DNA of 64,000 nt from assembly GCA_030407315.1 (NCBI GenBank), contig JALQPE010000469.1, positions 1-64,000 of the forward strand. The letters are read 5' to 3'. A program made the translations under genes and the position numbers. Position 1 is the first letter of the stretch; each line of letters opens with the position of its first letter. This stretch comes from Asparagopsis taxiformis. Its lineage: Eukaryota > Rhodophyta > Florideophyceae > Bonnemaisoniales > Bonnemaisoniaceae. The notes beneath the pieces are model-generated. The model was not told where the DNA came from. It worked only from the letters and a program-made list of their open reading frames with translations, and searched no databases. Positions 19,298-30,729 of the stretch are shown piece after piece.

Positions 19298-19873
19298 TTA
19301 AGTATTTATTATTTTAGTTGTATAAATATGGAGGTGAGGATACTGTTGTCCTAGTTTATCTAATATTTTATTGTGACATGTAATACAAATGATGCGTATT
19401 TGTTTTAGTGTAACATGTTTTGTTAAGACTAAGTATTCTAATAGATTGATAATTGAATAATTGTTTAAGAATTTTGTGATAATAATAATCTTATTGTTAT
19501 TGATGGTTGCGAGTTTTATAATATTTGAATTGTGATCCAATGTATTTTTGATTTCTAGATTATAATGAATAAAATGTATTTTAGGTAATAATTCTGGTAT
19601 TTTACTTAAAAAATCATAACTATGTGTTAAATCTGCAATAAGTATGTAAGAGTCTTTAGGGTGAAACATTTGTATTTCTTTTATTGTATGTAGATTTTTA
19701 ACATACATTTTTTCATTTTGTGACCATTTTCTTATGGCTTCATATACCATTAATTGTCCTATATTTGCTTGATCTGTATAATTATTAGGTGTTTTATTTA
19801 TTTGGTAATTGATTATTTTGTGGGCTAAATTTTGTAGTAATGGATGTGATATAATATATACATTTAATTGCAT
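19298..19873 (-). CDS. upp: Uracil phosphoribosyltransferase-like protein, probably not catalytic
   Basis: The 191-residue product aligns by eye with uracil phosphoribosyltransferase: an SHPLLQN segment near the N-terminus, GQLMVYEAIRKW, and IYTTKI at the C-terminus where UPRTs carry IYTAAID. The expected PRPP-binding loop (DPMLATG in E. coli) is replaced by TKFLNNYS at about residues 131-138, losing the acidic residue and the glycine. The fold seems kept but the catalytic loop does not. Annotated plastid upp genes in red algae are also divergent, so the name follows family convention. It may bind a ligand or act structurally. It is transcribed toward ycf19. Confidence 0.75.
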   Translation of the reverse strand: MQLNVYIISHPLLQNLAHKIINYQINKTPNNYTDQANIGQLMVYEAIRKWSQNEKMYVKNLHTIKEIQMFHPKDSYILIADLTHSYDFLSKIPELLPKIHFIHYNLEIKNTLDHNSNIIKLATINNNKIIIITKFLNNYSIINLLEYLVLTKHVTLKQIRIICITCHNKILDKLGQQYPHLHIYTTKIINT

Positions 19874-19977
19874 TGTATTTATTAGGTATATTCATTTATT
19901 TTTATTTTATATTGTATCAAGAATAATAATTCTATGCAGAGATTTAGTGTTGTGAAGGGAAATATAATAAGTAACTT

Positions 19978-20127
19978 ATGACGATTGATCGTAATCAATG
20001 GATTTGGGGTTTATCTCTTGGAGCAGAAACTTGGAATGGACGTTTAGCGATGATATCTTTTCTTTTTATTTTTATTTTTGAAATTTATACTTCTTGTTCT
20101 ATATTATCTATTTTGGGTATTTATTAA
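19978..20127 (+). CDS. ycf17: High-light-inducible single-helix protein Ycf17
   Basis: Ycf17 is a one-helix relative of the chlorophyll a/b-binding proteins (HLIP/SCP), thought to bind pigment and protect photosystem II under stress. The 49-residue product has the defining GAETWNGRLAMISF motif with the Glu and Asn/Arg residues used for chlorophyll binding, followed by one hydrophobic helix. It has its own terminator just downstream. The ATG at 19978 gives a normal HLIP length. Confidence 0.92.
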   Translation: MTIDRNQWIWGLSLGAETWNGRLAMISFLFIFIFEIYTSCSILSILGIY

Positions 20128-20156
20128 AGCTTATAGTTTTTTTATTGTAGCAATTA

Positions 20157-20190
20157 AAAACATAGGAATAATTATTTATTCCTATGTTTT
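20157..20190 (+). terminator. Hairpin terminator after ycf17
   Basis: A perfect 15-bp stem (20157-20171 with 20176-20190) has a 4-nt loop and ends in a T-rich arm. It lies 29 bases after the ycf17 stop and also faces the psbC 3' end on the other strand. Confidence 0.75.
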
Positions 20191-20287
20191 ATTCATATTG
20201 AATTAAGTTATAAAAATAATTTTTTTTAATGAAAATTTTTATTTAACTTGTTTTTACATTATATAGATTTATGATGACATGTGAATT

Positions 20288-21673
20288 CTAATCTAGAGGT
20301 CTCATTGATAATACGGCTTCATTTTCTCTATTGATACCTTTTTCAAATCCAGCAGCAGCGGCTCTTGCTCTACCAGCATGCCATAAATGTCCTATAAATA
20401 AGAAAAACCCTAAGAAGAAATGAGATGTTGTTAACCATGAACGAGGAGATACATAATTGACAGAATTAATTTCTGTTGCAACACCACCTACAGAGTTTAA
20501 AGATCCTAAAGGAGCATGTGTCATATATTCAGCAGCTCTTCTTTCTTGCCATGGTTGTATATCATTTTTCACTTTGTTTAAGTCTAGTCCATTAGGCCCT
20601 CTTAAAGGTTCTACCCAAGGTGCTCTTAAGTCCCAGAATCTCATTGTTTCACCACCAAAAATAATTTCTCCACTTGGTGATCTCATTAGGTATTTACCTA
20701 AACCAGTAGGCCCTTGTGCAGATGCTACATTTGCTCCTAATCTTTGGTCTCTTACTAGGAATGTGAATGCTTGTGCTTGTGATGCTTCTGGTCCAGTAGG
20801 TCCATAGAATTCACTTGGGTATGCTGTATTATTGTACCATACGAAGTTTGATGCTGTTAATCCCATAATAGATAAGGCACCTAGGCTATATGATAAGTAT
20901 GCTTCTCCAGACCATACAAATGCGCGTCTTGCCCAAGCAAATGGTTTTGTTAAAATGTGCCATATGCCACCGGCAATACAAATGACGCCTAGCCATACAT
21001 GACCGCCTATTAGGTCTTCCATATTATTAACGCTAACTACCCATCCATCACCTCCAAAAGGAGATTTTAGCACATATCCAAAAATTACAGATGGATTCAA
21101 TGTAGGATTATTTATGAATCTAACGTCACCACCACCAGGTGCCCAAGTGTCATAAACTCCTCCAAAGAAAAGTGCTTTAAGGACTAATAGGAATGAGCCT
21201 ATTCCTAATAGAACTAGGTGTATTCCTAATATAGTTGTCATTTTGTTTTTGTCTCTCCAATCATATCCAAAGAATGGAAAAGACTCTTCTAGAGTATCTG
21301 GACCTATTAGTGAATGATATAGTCCACCAAATCCTAAAACAGCAGATGATATTAAATGCACTACACCTGTAACAAAATAAGGATATATATTAGTAATTTC
21401 TCCACCTGGTCCTACACCCCATCCTAATGTTGCTAAATGAGGTATAAGTATAAATCCTTGTTCATATAGGGGTTTTTCTGGGACAAAATGTGCTACTTCA
21501 AATAATGTCATTGCACCTGTCCAGAATACCATTATTCCTGCGTGTGCGACATGAGCACCTAGTAATTTACCTGATACATTAATTAGTCTAGCGTTACCAG
21601 ACCACCATGCAAAACCAGTTGATTCTATATCTCTACCGCCAATACTGACATTATTATTAAAGGGCGTTTCCAC
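20288..21673 (-). CDS. psbC: Photosystem II CP43 protein
   Basis: CP43 is the inner antenna protein of photosystem II and supplies a ligand to the oxygen-evolving cluster. The product is about 461 residues from a GTG start at 21673. It has six transmembrane helices and the large lumenal loop with [14 protein letters not shown], which includes the Glu and Arg near the Mn cluster. I chose GTG because it gives the standard [13 protein letters not shown]-terminus and the known overlap with psbD. The open frame extends to an ATG at 21739 inside psbD, but those residues are not CP43-like. The overlap with psbD is 17 bases. Confidence 0.97.
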   Translation of the reverse strand: METPFNNNVSIGGRDIESTGFAWWSGNARLINVSGKLLGAHVAHAGIMVFWTGAMTLFEVAHFVPEKPLYEQGFILIPHLATLGWGVGPGGEITNIYPYFVTGVVHLISSAVLGFGGLYHSLIGPDTLEESFPFFGYDWRDKNKMTTILGIHLVLLGIGSFLLVLKALFFGGVYDTWAPGGGDVRFINNPTLNPSVIFGYVLKSPFGGDGWVVSVNNMEDLIGGHVWLGVICIAGGIWHILTKPFAWARRAFVWSGEAYLSYSLGALSIMGLTASNFVWYNNTAYPSEFYGPTGPEASQAQAFTFLVRDQRLGANVASAQGPTGLGKYLMRSPSGEIIFGGETMRFWDLRAPWVEPLRGPNGLDLNKVKNDIQPWQERRAAEYMTHAPLGSLNSVGGVATEINSVNYVSPRSWLTTSHFFLGFFLFIGHLWHAGRARAAAAGFEKGINRENEAVLSMRPLD

Positions 21674-22712
21674 GTGGTAAAACCTCCTCAGGGAATATAA
21701 AGTTCTCGTGAGGCTGGTCTTGAGCAGCCATCCATGCACGAATACCTTCGTTTAATAAGATATTTTTAGTATAGAATGTTTCAAATTCAGGATCTTCAGC
21801 TGCTCTAAGTTCCTGTGATACAAAATCATAAGCTCTTAAATTTAGTGCTAACCCTACTATACCAAAAGCACTAGTCCACATACCTGTTACTGGTACAAAA
21901 AGCATAAAGAAATGAAGCCAACGTTTGTTAGAAAAAGCAACTCCAAAAATTTGTGACCAAAACCGATTAGCTGTCACCATAGAATATGTTTCTTCAGATT
22001 GTGTTGGGGTAAATGCTCTAAAGGTATCAGCAGCATCACCATCTTCAAATATTGTATTTTGTACAGTAGCACCGTGAATAGCGCATAGAAGTGCTCCTCC
22101 TAGAATACCTGCAACACCCATCATATGAAATGGATTTAGAGTCCAATTATGGAATCCTTGTAAGAATAATAGGAATCGGAAAATAGCAGCAACACCGAAA
22201 CTAGGTGCAAAGAACCAACTTGCTTGTCCTAGTGGGTACATTAAAAATACTGATACAAATACAGCAATCGGTCCAGAGAATGCAATTGCATTGTATGGTC
22301 TAATGCCAACTAGTCTAGCAATTTCAAATTGTCTTAAGCAAAATCCAATTAAGCCAAAGGATCCATGTAATGCAATAAAAGACCACAAGCCTCCAATTTG
22401 ACACCAACGTGTAAAATCGCCTTGTGCTTCAGGTCCCCATAGTAATAATAATGAATGCCCCATACTATTAGCTGGTGTAGATACAGCAGCAGTTAAGAAA
22501 TTGCATCCTTCTAAGTATGAGCTTGCTAATCCATGTGTGTACCAAGAGGTTACAAATGTAGTACCTGTTAACCAACCTCCTAAAGAAAGGTAAGCACAAG
22601 GGAATAGTAAAAGTCCAGACCATCCTACAAATACAAATCTATCTCTTTTTACCCAATCATCAATTAAATCAAATTTGCCGCGATTTTTTTCTTGTCCAAT
22701 TGCTACTGTCAT
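21657..22712 (-). CDS. psbD: Photosystem II D2 protein
   Basis: D2 is one of the two reaction-centre core proteins and carries the QA quinone and half of P680. The 351-residue product begins [18 protein letters not shown]. Five transmembrane helices are present, with the chlorophyll and iron His ligands in [12 protein letters not shown] and HFFMLFVP regions. The ATG at 22712 follows a GGAGAC ribosome-binding site; the longer frame to 22757 adds non-conserved residues. psbC overlaps its 3' end, so both should be translated from one mRNA. Confidence 0.98.
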   Translation of the reverse strand: MTVAIGQEKNRGKFDLIDDWVKRDRFVFVGWSGLLLFPCAYLSLGGWLTGTTFVTSWYTHGLASSYLEGCNFLTAAVSTPANSMGHSLLLLWGPEAQGDFTRWCQIGGLWSFIALHGSFGLIGFCLRQFEIARLVGIRPYNAIAFSGPIAVFVSVFLMYPLGQASWFFAPSFGVAAIFRFLLFLQGFHNWTLNPFHMMGVAGILGGALLCAIHGATVQNTIFEDGDAADTFRAFTPTQSEETYSMVTANRFWSQIFGVAFSNKRWLHFFMLFVPVTGMWTSAFGIVGLALNLRAYDFVSQELRAAEDPEFETFYTKNILLNEGIRAWMAAQDQPHENFIFPEEVLPRGNAL

Positions 22713-23227
22713 AAATATTGTCTCCAGAGCAAATTTAGTAAGTAAATATATTGTCAAATTGTAGTATTTTATATACTATTGATTTTGATATAAGTTGTAT
22801 CAATACAGCTTTACTTTTCTTTACGGTTAAATGTCATTATAATAATAATTCTTATTAAATATATTAATTAAAAAAATAAGTTAAATTTAACTTCTCTAAG
22901 TTAATAATTATGCATATTTTAATTAATTCTTTTGATATTATACTATAGCTCGATTAATTAATATGTAAGTGATTAACATATGAATCAGTATTTGTAATAT
23001 TTTCTAATATATATAACTAACAAATATTTATTAAAAATGAAAATAAATTATCTATTTAATGATTTTAAATTAAAATTAAAATTTTTTTATAGATATATTT
23101 GATGATACCAGGTATAAATAAATTTATTATTTATTTTGAGGTCTAATTTACTACTTATTAATTTTATAGAATTATCAAAAAAACAGTTTTTATATTTAAG
23201 TATTTTGAAATGGCTTAATATATTGTC
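22713..23227. other. AT-rich intergenic region between psbD and ycf27
   Basis: This region of about 515 bases is very AT-rich with runs of A and T. I found no tRNA, no ORF longer than about 21 codons outside the ycf27 shadow, and no strong hairpin. It must hold the psbD-psbC promoter on the minus strand and the 3' end of the ycf27 transcript. No single promoter was clear enough to call. Confidence 0.5.
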
Positions 23228-23956
23228 TTATTTATTATTTTCTGTAATTCTTTGGAATAAATATCCTGTACCTCTTGCTGTTAAAATTAAATCAGGATTA
23301 CTAGGGTCATCTTCTAGCTTAGCTCTTAGTCTTGAGATATGTACATCAACAACTCTCGTATCTACGTGCCTTTCTGGTGTATAACCCCATACTTCTTGTA
23401 ATATAGCAGCTCTAGAAAATGGTTCACCTGCTTTACTTACTAATAGTTCTAGTAAGCTAAATTCCATACCTGTTAATCTTACCCTACAATTGTTTTTGTA
23501 AACTTGTCTTTTGTTTGTATCCACTTTAAGAAATCCTATATTTATAATACCTGAGCTAGGTATTCCAGGACTAAGCGATATTTTATCCACTCTTCTTAAG
23601 ACAGATCTAATTCTAGCTTCGAGTTCTTTTGGGGAGAAGGGCTTTACTACATAGTCATCTGCACCTAATTCTAAACCTGTGATTCGGTCAGATACATCTC
23701 CTAAAGCAGTTAGCATGATTATAGGTACGTCTGATTCTTTGCGTAGTTCTTGACATACGCCGTACCCATCTAATTTTGGCATCATTACATCTAGTACAAC
23801 TAAATTAGGATATTCTCTTCGGAATGTAAGTAAAGCTTCTTCACCGTCACATGCACTTACTACTTCATATCCTATCATAGATAGTCTGGTTTCTAAAATT
23901 CTTCTAATACTTGTTTCATCGTCAACAACTAAAATTTTTTCCTTTTGATTATCCAA
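23228..23956 (-). CDS. ycf27: OmpR-family response regulator Ycf27 (RpaB)
   Basis: Ycf27/RpaB regulates photosynthesis genes in cyanobacteria and red plastids in response to light and redox state. The 242-residue product has a receiver domain with VDDE at about 11-14, phospho-acceptor Asp56 in VVLDVMMPKLDGYG, Thr and Lys switch residues in IIMLTALG and DDYVVKPFSPKELEAR, and a C-terminal OmpR winged helix (about 140-238) with RHVDTRVVDVHISRLR. The probable sensor kinase, ycf26, is at 55 kb. It is separated from the rRNA operon by about 375 bases and diverges from it. Confidence 0.96.
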   Translation of the reverse strand: MDNQKEKILVVDDETSIRRILETRLSMIGYEVVSACDGEEALLTFRREYPNLVVLDVMMPKLDGYGVCQELRKESDVPIIMLTALGDVSDRITGLELGADDYVVKPFSPKELEARIRSVLRRVDKISLSPGIPSSGIINIGFLKVDTNKRQVYKNNCRVRLTGMEFSLLELLVSKAGEPFSRAAILQEVWGYTPERHVDTRVVDVHISRLRAKLEDDPSNPDLILTARGTGYLFQRITENNK

Positions 23957-24331
23957 TTGTTTAATATCCTATTTAATATGAATTTTAAAATTTATTATTT
24001 TTTTAATTGTATTCAATTGCTTTGTTCAATACAATATATTAATAAATTGTATAGGATTAATATAATATATCTAACATTATATGATCTAGTTTTATTTTAT
24101 AGATATAAATAAGTTGTTATATGGTTGAGTATTTATGCTTGTTGTAGTGAAAATATTTCTCGAAAAGCATGAATTGTATCATGCGTAAGCATAATTGAAT
24201 ATATAATAATTTTATAGATTTTACTGAATTTAGGGGTTGACAATATGATATGAAAAATAGTATCTTTCTATTTAGTTAAGATGTAATTTCTTACTTAGCA
24301 AAGTGATTTGCTTTGAATATTTATTCTGGAT
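23957..24331. other. Divergent intergenic region between ycf27 and the rRNA operon
   Basis: This AT-rich spacer of 375 bases has no ORF or tRNA that I can see. It contains the probable rRNA promoter at 24237-24266 on the plus strand and must contain the ycf27 promoter on the minus strand. Confidence 0.55.
24237..24266 (+). promoter_or_regulatory. Probable sigma70-type promoter of the rRNA operon
   Basis: TTGACA at 24237-24242 is a perfect -35 box. About 18 bases downstream TATCTT (24261-24266) serves as a weaker -10. It lies about 65 bases upstream of the 16S 5' end. Confidence 0.6.
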
Positions 24332-24336
24332 AACAC

Positions 24337-24373
<37 letters not shown>

Positions 24374-24596
24374 TATGCTTAACACATGCAAGTCGAACGA
24401 AAGTTTATACTTTAGTGGCGGACGGGTGAGTAATACGTGAGAATCTGCCTTTAGGAAGGGAATAACATTTAGAAATGATTGCTAATGCCCTATGTGCCTT
24501 TATGGTGAAAGGAGTAATCCGCCTGAAGAGGAGCTCACGCCTGATTAGCTAGTTGGTAAGATAAAAGCTTACCAAGGCGACGATCAGTAGCTGGTT

Positions 24597-24640
<44 letters not shown>

Positions 24641-24781
24641 TTCTACGGAAGGCAGCAGTTGGGAATTTTCCGCAATGGGCGAAAGCCTGACGGAGCAATA
24701 CCGCGTGAGGGAAGAATGCCTGTGGGTTGTAAACCTCTTTTCTTAAGGAAGAAGTCCTGACGGTACTTAAGGAATAAGCAT

Positions 24782-24819
<38 letters not shown>

Positions 24820-25169
24820 ATGCAAGCGTTATCCGGAATCATTGGGCGTAAAGCGTCTGTAGGTGGTTTAGAAAGTCTGCTGTTAAATATTGGAGCTTAA
24901 CTCCAAATCAGCAGTGGAAACTCTTAAACTAGAGTATGGTAAGGGTAGAGGGAATTCCCAGTGTAGCGGTGAAATGCGTAGATATTGGGAAGAACACCAG
25001 TAGCGAAAGCGCTCTGCTAGGCCATAACTGACACTCAGAGACGAAAGCTAGGGGAGCGAATGGGATTAGATACCCCAGTAGTCCTAGCCGTAAACGATGG
25101 ATACTAGATGTTGCGCGTATCGATCCGTGCAGTATCGTAGCTAACGCGTTAAGTATCCCGCCTGGGAAG

Positions 25170-25245
<76 letters not shown>

Positions 25246-25330
25246 CAACGCGAAGAACCTTACCAGAGCTTGACATGTCACAAATTTTTGCGAGAGCTAA
25301 AAGTGCCTTCGGGAATGTGAACACAGGTGG

Positions 25331-25396
<66 letters not shown>

Positions 25397-25656
25397 TCTT
25401 TAGTTGCCATCATTAAGTTGGGCACTTTAAAGAGACTGCCGGTGACAAACCGGAGGAAGGTAAGGATGACGTCAAGTCAGCATGCCCCTTATGCTCTGGG
25501 CTACACACGTGCTACAATGGCCGTGACAAAGAGTTGCTACTCTGTGAAGACAAGCTAATCTCATAAACGCGGCCTCAGTTCGGATTGCAGGCTGAAACTC
25601 GCCTGCATGAAGGTGGAATCGCTAGTAATCGCCGGTCAGCTATACGGCGGTGAATC

Positions 25657-25698
<42 letters not shown>

Positions 25699-25822
25699 CT
25701 GGCCACGCCCGAAGTCATTACCCTAACCCTTGTGGAGGGGGGTGCCTAAGGTAGGGCTAGTGACTGGGGTGAAGTCGTAACAAGGTAGCCGTACTGGAAG
25801 GTGCGGCTGGATCACCTCCTTT
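24332..25822 (+). rRNA. rrn16: 16S ribosomal RNA
   Basis: This is the complete small-subunit rRNA, about 1491 nt. It has the AGAGTTTGATCCTGGCTCAG start region, GTGCCAGCAGCCGCGGTAA at the 530 loop, ATTAGATACCC near 790, and GTACACACCGCCCGTC near 1400. The 3' anti-Shine-Dalgarno GGATCACCTCCTT is also present. The Shine-Dalgarno motifs of several genes here match it. It opens the operon 16S-trnI-trnA-23S-5S. Ends are set by alignment to E. coli and may be off by a few bases. Confidence 0.98.
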
Positions 25823-25870
25823 TAGGGAATTTAAATTTTTACCTAGATCGTTATACAAAAAATATGTTAA

Positions 25871-25886
25871 GGGCTATTAGCTCAGC

Positions 25887-25919
<33 letters not shown>

Positions 25920-25944
25920 CCTGGTTCAAGTCCAGGATAGCCCA
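25871..25944 (+). tRNA. trnI(gau): tRNA-Ile (GAT) in rRNA spacer
   Basis: This is a 74-nt cloverleaf with anticodon GAT and no intron, unlike the intron-split copy in land plants. It is the first of two tRNAs in the 16S-23S spacer. Confidence 0.97.
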
Positions 25945-25981
25945 GCTGTACAGAATTAGTTTAAAATTTCTAAACAGCTAT

Positions 25982-26054
25982 GGGGGTATAGCTCAGTTGG
26001 TAGAGCGCTGCCTTTGCAAGGCAGATGCCAGCGGTTCGAGTCCGCTTATCTCCA
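25982..26054 (+). tRNA. trnA(ugc): tRNA-Ala (TGC) in rRNA spacer
   Basis: This is a 73-nt cloverleaf with anticodon TGC and no intron. It follows trnI by 37 bases in the rRNA spacer and precedes 23S. Confidence 0.97.
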
Positions 26055-26091
26055 CAAATATATTGCTCAACTATTAAGTTGAATAATATTT

Positions 26092-27167
26092 AATTAAGTA
26101 AAGTAAGAGCTTACGGTGAATACCTTGGCATTTAGAAGCGATGAAGGGCGTGGCTACCGACGAAACGCTTCGGGGAGCTGGAAGCAAGCAATAATCCGGA
26201 GATACCCGAATGAGGAAACTCTATAAACTACCTACCGAATTCATAAGTAGGAAAGAGCAAACCTGGTGAACTGAAACATCTTATTAGCCAGAGGAAAAGA
26301 AAGCAAAAGCGATTCTCTCAGTAGCGGCGAGCGAAATGAGAACAGCCTAAACCATCTTAATTAGTTTTGATGGGGTCGTGGGACAGTAACATGAAATTAG
26401 AAATAGTTAGATGAATCAGATGGAATGCTGTATCATAGAAGGTGATAATCCTGTAATCGAAAATTAAATCTATTCTAGCTGTATCCCAAGTAGCATGGGG
26501 CACGTGAAATCCCGTGTGAATCAGCGAGGACCACCTCGTAAGGCTAAATATTCCTAAATGACCGATAGTGAAACAGTACCGCGAGGGAAAGGTGAAAAGA
26601 ACCCCGGGAGGGGAGTGAAATAGAACATGAAACCGTAAGCTTACAAGCAGTAGAAGGACGACTAATCGTCTGCCTGCGTGCATGTTGAAGAATGAGCCGG
26701 CGACTTATAGATAGTGGCAGGTTAAGATAAAGAATATCAAAGCCATAGTGAAAGCGAGCTTTAATAGAGCGTTAGTCACTATTTATAGACCCGAACCCGG
26801 ATGATCTAGCCATGGCCAGGGTGAAGCTTAGGTAACACTAAGTGGAGGTCCGAACCGACTGATGTTGAAAAATCAGCGGACGAGTTGTGGTTAGGGGTGA
26901 AATGCCAATCGAATCCGGAGCTAGCTGGTTCTCCCCGAAATGCGTTTTGGCGCAGCGGTTGACGCTTATTCTTAGGGGTAAAGCACTGTTTCGGTGCGGG
27001 CTGCGAGAGCGGTACCAAATCGATGCAAACTCAGAATACTAAGTATGTAGTTAACCAGTGAGACAGTGGGGGATAAGCTTCATTGTCAAAAGGGAAACAG
27101 CCCAGACCACCATTTAAGGCCCCCAAATATATGCTAAGTGGCAAAGGAGGTGGGAATGCAAAGACAA

Positions 27168-27225
<58 letters not shown>

Positions 27226-27893
27226 AAGTGATCCTGCGCCGAAAATGAATGGGACTAAGTATATTGCCGAAAATGTGGGATGTTTTACATCGGTAGGGGA
27301 GCGTTCTGTTGTAGGTTGAAGCATTAGTGTAAACGGATGTGGACAAAGCAGAAGTGAGAATGTCGGCTTAAGTAGCGAAAACATTGGTGAGAATCCAATG
27401 CCCCGAAAACCTAAGGTTTCCTCTGGAAGGTTCGTCCGCGGAGGGTTAGTCAGGGCCTAAGGCGAGGCTGAAAAGCGTAGTCGATGGATAATAGGTTAAT
27501 ATTCCTATACTATTTATTGTTGATAACGAGGGACGGAGAAGGCTAAATCAGCCGGATGTTGGTTACCGGTTTAAACTTTCAAGGTTAAGAGAGATGGAGA
27601 AAACATCTTGAGCTAAGAAGTGAGTACAAAGTACCAAGGTACTGAAGTGATTGATGTCATACTTCCTAGAAAAGCTCGATATATCTTAAACATTAAATAC
27701 CTGTACCCTAAACCGACACAGGTAGGTAGGTAGAGTATACTAAGGGGCGCGAGATAACTCTCTCTAAGGAACTCGGCAAAATAGCCCCGTAACTTCGGAA
27801 GAAGGGGTACCCTTGTAGGGTTGCAATAACCAGGCCCAAGCGACTGTTTATCAAAAACACAGGTCTCCGCTAAGTCGTAAGACAATGTATGGG

Positions 27894-27924
<31 letters not shown>

Positions 27925-27956
27925 AGAAGCTGGTTAGCTTAAGCAAAGCTAGCAAC

Positions 27957-28051
<95 letters not shown>

Positions 28052-28303
28052 TTTGGGCACTGTCTCGGAGAGAGACTCGGCGAAATAGAATTGTCTGTGA
28101 AGATGCGGACTACCTGCACCTGGACAGAAAGACCCTATGAAGCTTTACTGTAGCCTGGAATTGGGTTTGGGCTTATTTTGCGCAGTATAGGTGGGAGGCT
28201 AAGATATTATACTTGCGGGTATAAAGAAGCCAAAAGTGAGATACCACTCTCAATAAGCTAGAATTCTAACCTTGAAAGCCGTTATCCGGCCAAGGAACAG
28301 TTT

Positions 28304-28354
<51 letters not shown>

Positions 28355-28530
28355 TGCAAAGGTTCCTTCAGGCTGGTCGGAAATCAGTCGTAGAGTGTAA
28401 AGGCAAAAAGGAGCTTGACTGCAAGACTTACAAGTCGAGCAGAGACGAAAGTCGGCCTTAGTGATCCGACAGTGCTGAGTGGAAAGGCTGTCGCTCAACG
28501 GATAAAAGTTACTCTAGGGATAACAGGCTG

Positions 28531-28599
<69 letters not shown>

Positions 28600-28635
28600 G
28601 GTAGTACGTCCCAAGGGTTGGGCTGTTCGCCCATG

Positions 28636-28683
<48 letters not shown>

Positions 28684-28809
28684 ATATCCGGTGTAGGCGC
28701 TAGAGTATTGAGAGGATTTCTCCTTAGTACGAGAGGACCGGGAGAGACGCACCTCTGGTGTACCAGTTATTGTGCCAACAGTAAACGCTGGGTAGCCAAG
28801 TGCGGATAA

Positions 28810-28840
<31 letters not shown>

Positions 28841-28972
28841 TAACCTCAAGATGAGTACTCTTTCCGCATTTGCGGGTAAGATCACGGTAAGACTAACCGT
28901 TTGATAGGCATTAAGTGTAATTGTAGTAATACATTCAGCTGAGATGTACTAATAGATCAAAAACTTAATTAA
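26092..28972 (+). rRNA. rrn23: 23S ribosomal RNA
   Basis: This is the large-subunit rRNA, about 2.88 kb. Conserved blocks include GGCGGCCGTAACTATAACGGTCCTAAGGTAGCGAAATTCCTTGTCGG near the peptidyl-transferase centre and AGTACGAGAGGACCGG (sarcin-ricin loop). The 5' AATTAAGT pairs with the 3' ACTTAATT, which sets the approximate ends. There is no separate 4.5S gene and no intron. Confidence 0.97.
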
Positions 28973-29010
28973 TTATTTATTTAACTTTAGTTAGCAATAT
29001 ATAAATTATG

Positions 29011-29128
29011 TCCTGATATTCATAGCATAATGGAACCACTCCGAACCATCCCGAACTCGGTTGTTAAACGTTATAGCGGCAATGATACTTAAGAGGAAGC
29101 TCTTTGGAAAAGTAGCTCAATATCAGGA
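29011..29128 (+). rRNA. rrn5: 5S ribosomal RNA
   Basis: The gene is about 118 nt. Terminal stem TCCTGATATT pairs with AATATCAGGA, and the conserved CCGAACTCGG loop region is present. It ends 7 bases before the ycf46 stop codon on the opposite strand. Confidence 0.95.
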
Positions 29129-29135
29129 CTCAATA

Positions 29136-30623
29136 TTATGATCCTTTTAACTCATGTGATGCATTCCTTATTTTTCCGGTTTTCACCCATTTTTGAATAG
29201 AATTGATTATATCTTCATTAGTAAATGATAATGGTATACATTCTGTTATAGCACTTATTATGTCTTGTGTTGTGAATTCTCTTTTTTCATAAAAGCCTTG
29301 ATGCATAGCTTCTATTATACATTGTTCAATTTCTGCTCCTGAAAATTTATTAGTTAAGTTACTTAGGTGAGTAATATCATAGTTTTTCCATGTATGAGGT
29401 CTGACTTTTCTTAAATGTATTTTGAAAATGTTATACCTTTCTTTTTCATTGGGAAGATCTAGAAAAAATATTTCATCAAATCTACCTTTTCTTAACATTT
29501 CAGGAGGTAAATAAGTAATATTATTGGCTGTGGCTACTACAAATACAGATGATTCTTTTTCTGATAACCATGTTAAAAATGAACTAACTACTCGATTTGT
29601 TGTTCCGCCATCGTTATTATTATTCATCCGGTTAAATGTTTTGTCTATCTCATCTATCCATAATACACAAGGTGCAGATGCTTCTGATATTTTAATCATT
29701 TGACGCATTCTAAATTCAGATTCTCCAACTAAACTATTGAATAGTTTACCAATATCAAGTTTTAATAAAGGTATTTTCCATTCTTTTGCTATAGCTTTGG
29801 CACTTAGTGATTTTCCAGTTCCTTGAATACCAACTAATAGTACTCCTTTAGGTGCAGGAATTCCATAGTTGTGTGCTTGTAATGAAAAAGTATTAGATCT
29901 TTTTTGTAACCATATTTTTAAGTTGATTAAGCCTCCTATTTCTTGTAAGCTATGAGTAGCGGGGTAAAAATCTAATATATCTGTTTGTTGTATAAATTGT
30001 TTTTTTTCTTCTAGAATATTTGTAATGATCTGTTCAGTACTATGAAATTTATTATATATTGCAAGTGTGTATATGGATCTTCGAATTCTTTCTATTGAGA
30101 GGCCTTTATATGCTAAAGCAAAATCTTCAATATCTTTGTTAATTAAATCAATTTTTGTTATTTGTAATAATCTTTTTAATTCTTGTTTAATTTCTTTAAA
30201 ATTAGGTAATGGAAATTCCATTAATACAATAATTTCTTGTAGAGAAATTGGGATTTGGACTTCGGATGCTAAAATAATGACGTGAGAATTTGATCTTTTT
30301 AATATTTTGTATAAGTTTTTAATTTTTCTAATAATACTAATATCATTAATAAATAAGTGAAAGTCTCTAAGAATAAAAATTTGTGGTGTAATGGATTTGA
30401 TAGTCTCGATAAATTCTAAAGCTTCTAATGGGTTTCTTTGTGCTTTTCCTTGATAATTTGGATTATTTTGGTAACCGTCGATAAAATCCCAATAGAATAT
30501 ATTGATTTGATTTTTGTTGATTGTTTGTATTGTATATTCTATACGTTCTTCTTCATTTGTAACTATATATATGAATGTATGATTTGATTTAAGTAAAACT
30601 TTTAGTTTTTCTGCAAAATACAT
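29136..30623 (-). CDS. ycf46: AAA+ ATPase Ycf46
   Basis: Ycf46 is a conserved cyanobacterial and red-plastid AAA+ protein; the cyanobacterial relative is linked to inorganic carbon use, but the plastid role is open. The 495-residue product has a divergent N-terminal P-loop-like domain (about 1-210) and a C-terminal classic AAA module. In it, Walker A is GIQGTGKS at 265-272, Walker B is CVLWIDEIDK near 320, and the second region of homology has RKGRFDEIFF. It converges on the rRNA operon, with its stop 7 bases past 5S. Confidence 0.93.
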   Translation of the reverse strand: MYFAEKLKVLLKSNHTFIYIVTNEEERIEYTIQTINKNQINIFYWDFIDGYQNNPNYQGKAQRNPLEALEFIETIKSITPQIFILRDFHLFINDISIIRKIKNLYKILKRSNSHVIILASEVQIPISLQEIIVLMEFPLPNFKEIKQELKRLLQITKIDLINKDIEDFALAYKGLSIERIRRSIYTLAIYNKFHSTEQIITNILEEKKQFIQQTDILDFYPATHSLQEIGGLINLKIWLQKRSNTFSLQAHNYGIPAPKGVLLVGIQGTGKSLSAKAIAKEWKIPLLKLDIGKLFNSLVGESEFRMRQMIKISEASAPCVLWIDEIDKTFNRMNNNNDGGTTNRVVSSFLTWLSEKESSVFVVATANNITYLPPEMLRKGRFDEIFFLDLPNEKERYNIFKIHLRKVRPHTWKNYDITHLSNLTNKFSGAEIEQCIIEAMHQGFYEKREFTTQDIISAITECIPLSFTNEDIINSIQKWVKTGKIRNASHELKGS

Positions 30624-30729
30624 AAAAAAGAGAATAAATTTTATATATTGATCTAATATGTGATATTAATATGCCTATATTTTTTATTTGCACTTTTAGA
30701 ATAAAATTATAGGCAGGGTTGACTGATTT

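Noticed and set aside
23136..23384. ORF on the plus strand, 82 codons
   Set aside because: It lies mostly antisense to the C-terminal end of ycf27 and has no family signature.
24549..28809. Several ORFs of 60-110 codons in the rRNA region
   Set aside because: They are chance frames within or antisense to 16S and 23S rRNA.
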